Under the pieces are notes generated by a model. It was not told the DNA's origin and did no database searches. It worked only from the letters and a program-made list of their open reading frames with translations. 64,000 nucleotides of DNA from Bacteroidota bacterium (GTDB lineage Bacteria > Bacteroidota > Bacteroidia > AKYH767-A > 2013-40CM-41-45). Both the position numbers and the translations under genes were made by a program. Positions 62,140 to 64,000 of the stretch are shown piece after piece. Position 1 is the first letter of the stretch. Every line of letters begins with the position of its first letter. The stretch covers positions 310,001-374,000 of the forward strand of contig JADKJP010000007.1 of assembly GCA_016720935.1 (NCBI GenBank), given 5' to 3'.

Positions 62140-62745
62140 TTAAGGACGATGACGATGATTGGTTGAGTGCTTTTTGGAAGGAAGGTAATTTAAATCAATA
62201 TACCTGTACGTTTTTGCTGTCGCAACTCCAAGGATGACTCCCAGCAAAGCACCGCAAATGATATCACCCGGATAATGGACACCCAGATAAATTCGGCTGA
62301 AAGATACTACGGAAGCCCAGATAATCATCACTCTCTGTAAGCGCTGATGTCTTCCCCGGAAGAAATAGATCAGAAAGGCTGTTAAGCCAAATACATTCGC
62401 GGCATGAGAGGAAACGAAACCATACATCCCACCGCAGTATCCATTTACAAGGTGAACTTCACTCCCGATCATCGGATCATGACAAGGCCTGAGGCGCATG
62501 ACGGTATTTTTTATTAGAGAAGAAGAAATCTGATCGCTCAGCACGATCAGGACGCCAATAGCAATCAAGACAGAAAAAAAACGGTGAGGATACCTTTTAT
62601 AAATAAACCAGGCCAGGAAAACATAGAATGGTACCCAAAGCCACTTGTAACTGATCCAGAAAAAAATGAAATCCAGCACCGGATTGTTCAGGTGATTGAA
62701 GAAAAGCAACAATGCCGCATCAATGCTTTGCAGTTTTTCAAACAT
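62140..62745 (-). CDS. PAP2-family membrane phosphatase
   Basis: 201 residues with five to six membrane helices. The three PAP2 catalytic motifs are present: KNTVMRLRP, SSHAAN and SRIYLGVHYPGD. It dephosphorylates lipid phosphates such as undecaprenyl diphosphate or phosphatidylglycerophosphate at the inner membrane; the exact lipid is unknown. Start 7 bases after obgE stop. The His-rich C-terminal tail (STNHRHRP) is not part of the fold. Confidence 0.9.
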   Translation of the reverse strand: MFEKLQSIDAALLLFFNHLNNPVLDFIFFWISYKWLWVPFYVFLAWFIYKRYPHRFFSVLIAIGVLIVLSDQISSSLIKNTVMRLRPCHDPMIGSEVHLVNGYCGGMYGFVSSHAANVFGLTAFLIYFFRGRHQRLQRVMIIWASVVSFSRIYLGVHYPGDIICGALLGVILGVATAKTYRYIDLNYLPSKKHSTNHRHRP

Positions 62746-62752
62746 GTCAGGA

Positions 62753-63745
62753 TCATTTATTCAGTTCAGCCCACAACATATCTTTCAATTCCTCTATTCC
62801 CATTTGCGCGACTGATGAAATGAACACAGTTTTGATATCCTTCGGAAGATCCTTTTGCATTTCTTTGATCAGTTCAGCATCGAGCATATCACATTTTGTG
62901 ATTGCAAGGACTCTGGATTTATCAAGCAATTCCGGATTGTATTGCTTCAATTCATTCAGCAAAATTGCATAATCTGCTTTGATGTCTTTGCTATCACAGG
63001 GGATCATGAAAAGCAGAATACTGTTCCTCTCGATGTGTCTGAGAAACCTTAAACCGATTCCTTTTCCCAAATGTGCGCCTTCAATAATTCCGGGAATGTC
63101 AGCCATCACAAAAGACTTTCCATTCCGATAAGAAACAATACCAAGATTGGGAACAAGAGTAGTAAAAGGATAATCCGCTATTTCAGGTTTAGCCGCGCTC
63201 ACGACTGATAACAAAGTGGACTTACCAGCATTTGGAAACCCGACCAGACCAACATCCGCAAGAATTTTTAATTCAAGAACTTTCCATTCTTCGAGTCCGG
63301 ATTCTCCGGGCTGAGCAAAACGTGGTGCTTGTAAAGTAGCAGATTTAAAATGATTATTTCCCTTTCCTCCTCTTCCACCCGGAACGATGATCTTTTCTTC
63401 ACCGTCTTCCGTAATTTCAAATATCACCTCCCCGCTTTCCGCGTCGCGGGCAACAGTACCGACAGGAACTTCCAGTATTTCATCTTTGCCATCTTTGCCT
63501 GTACGCAAAGCACCTTCTCCATTTCCACCCGGTTCCGCGATCACATGTTTGCGGTATTTCAGGTGAAGCAATGTCCACAGTTGCTTGTTACCTTTCAGAA
63601 TAATATGACCGCCTCTTCCACCATCTCCTCCATCCGGTCCGCCTTTGGCGGTATAGCGGTCACGGTGAAAATGCGCTGAACCCGCACCACCTGCGCCACT
63701 GCGACAACAAATTTTTACATAATCGACAAAATTGGACGAGGCCAT
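62753..63745 (-). CDS. obgE: GTPase Obg
   Basis: 330 residues: the glycine-rich Obg domain (CCRSGAGGAGSAHFHRDRYT ... GGDGGRGGHI ... GGRGGKGNNHFKSAT) followed by the G domain with GFPNAGKST (G1), DIPGIIEGAH (G3), and TKCD (G4). It is an essential ribosome-associated GTPase that acts in 50S assembly. No C-terminal OCT domain, as usual in Bacteroidota. adk lies 99 bases upstream on the same strand with a weak hairpin between. Confidence 0.96.
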   Translation of the reverse strand: MASSNFVDYVKICCRSGAGGAGSAHFHRDRYTAKGGPDGGDGGRGGHIILKGNKQLWTLLHLKYRKHVIAEPGGNGEGALRTGKDGKDEILEVPVGTVARDAESGEVIFEITEDGEEKIIVPGGRGGKGNNHFKSATLQAPRFAQPGESGLEEWKVLELKILADVGLVGFPNAGKSTLLSVVSAAKPEIADYPFTTLVPNLGIVSYRNGKSFVMADIPGIIEGAHLGKGIGLRFLRHIERNSILLFMIPCDSKDIKADYAILLNELKQYNPELLDKSRVLAITKCDMLDAELIKEMQKDLPKDIKTVFISSVAQMGIEELKDMLWAELNK

Positions 63746-63784
63746 TTTTCTTCTTCCTTCAATTTTACTAATGATAAAAGAGTT

Positions 63785-63802
63785 CCACTTTAATCAAAGT
63801 GG
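63785..63802 (-). terminator. Weak hairpin between adk and obgE
   Basis: CCACTTT (63785-63791) and AAAGTGG (63796-63802) can form a 7-bp stem; on the minus strand it is followed by CTCTTTTATC rather than a clean U-run. It may attenuate rather than fully terminate. Confidence 0.4.
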
Positions 63803-63844
63803 ATCGTACTAATTAAGTATTCAATAAAAACCGAAGCCGGAAAA

Positions 63845-64000
63845 TTATTTATCGATTTCAGAACACAATTTTGAAAAAATCTCATCGATACTTCCCACTC
63901 CGGGAATGCCTCGGTATTTATTCTGATTGGTATAATAGTCTTTCAGAGGAGCAGTTTTAGAATTGTATTCATTAATCCGTTTACGAATGACTTCTTCATT
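63845..64000 (-). CDS. adk: Adenylate kinase, C-terminal part
   Basis: The last 51 codons on the minus strand; the gene starts beyond the window end. NEEVIRKRINEYNSKTAPL and the closing YRGIPGVGSIDEIF are typical of the C-terminus of Bacteroidota adenylate kinase, which converts AMP and ATP to two ADP. No nucleotide-binding motif is visible in this part, so the call rests on the C-terminal pattern. adk-obgE adjacency is standard for the phylum. Confidence 0.85.
   Translation of the reverse strand, partial: NEEVIRKRINEYNSKTAPLKDYYTNQNKYRGIPGVGSIDEIFSKLCSEIDK

Noticed and set aside
1..64000. Phage, defence, toxin-antitoxin, secondary-metabolite or CRISPR system
   Set aside because: No recognisable transposase, integrase, nuclease-methylase pair, toxin, polyketide or non-ribosomal enzyme, or repeat-spacer array was found; the window is mostly conserved core genome.

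Overview
The window reads as a chromosomal stretch of a free-living or environmental Bacteroidota bacterium (Chitinophagia/Sphingobacteriia-like; I cannot place it lower). Evidence seen in the sequence: several secreted proteins end in type IX secretion system (T9SS) sorting domains, either YPNP/YPNPS...K-type (A) or the gliding-motility-associated C-terminal type (B); many genes have the Bacteroidota -7 promoter box TAnnTTTG just upstream of the start, often close enough to make the mRNA nearly leaderless; and several families are typical of this phylum (BshB1 deacetylase, BT_3928-type DoxX protein, DUF1599, DUF2520 reductase, PafA phosphatase, paired M16 peptidases).

Layout. 1-5.4 kb: tail of a POT peptide transporter, a MaoC-type hydratase, a periplasmic thioredoxin, tRNA-His with a strong terminator, a Cu+-type P1B ATPase and a GT4 glycosyltransferase. 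5.6-9.9 kb: a large T9SS exoprotein, BshB1 on the minus strand, and a beta-CASP metallo-beta-lactamase RNase. 10-16.2 kb: a cytochrome c maturation operon ccmB-ccmC-[T9SS protein]-ccmD-ccmE-ccmF, in which CcmE carries Cys instead of the haem-binding His and a secreted repeat protein sits between ccmC and ccmD. 16.2-21 kb: DUF2520 reductase, a 199-bp foldback (MITE-like) element inserted right behind its stop codon, then kdsC, a UbiA prenyltransferase, maf, a DMT transporter and a thioesterase, ending in short degenerate repeats. 21-27 kb: a minus-strand T9SS protein, a poorly filled 1-kb stretch, and a catalytic/non-catalytic M16 peptidase pair.

27-45 kb is dense housekeeping: gdhA, dnaK, a lipoprotein, a lectin-like secreted protein, panB, an RluA-type pseudouridine synthase broken by a +1 frameshift, BT_3928 protein, DUF1599 tandem protein, folP, cdaA, a TPR lipoprotein with a C10 tract in its leader, def, ruvX, dapD, a GT9 transferase, the Sua5/TsaC enzyme, a CCA-adding-type enzyme, a pRiA4b ORF-3 protein and miaA. 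45-54 kb: a large M16 peptidase, an M14 carboxypeptidase, a small hypothetical protein, a histidine kinase and a divergent single-domain response regulator, and an alpha-oxoamine-synthase-like PLP enzyme. 54-59 kb: a 1578-residue secreted protein made of 14 Ig-like/PKD modules. 59-64 kb (minus strand): adk (partial), obgE, a PAP2 phosphatase, PafA-type phosphatase and an MFS transporter, tightly packed as one operon.

I see no transposase, phage, CRISPR array, toxin-antitoxin or defence locus. The window is mostly core genome; the items most worth checking are the foldback element, the variant ccm operon, the frameshifted rluA, the C10 tract and the sparse region at 23.4-24.4 kb.
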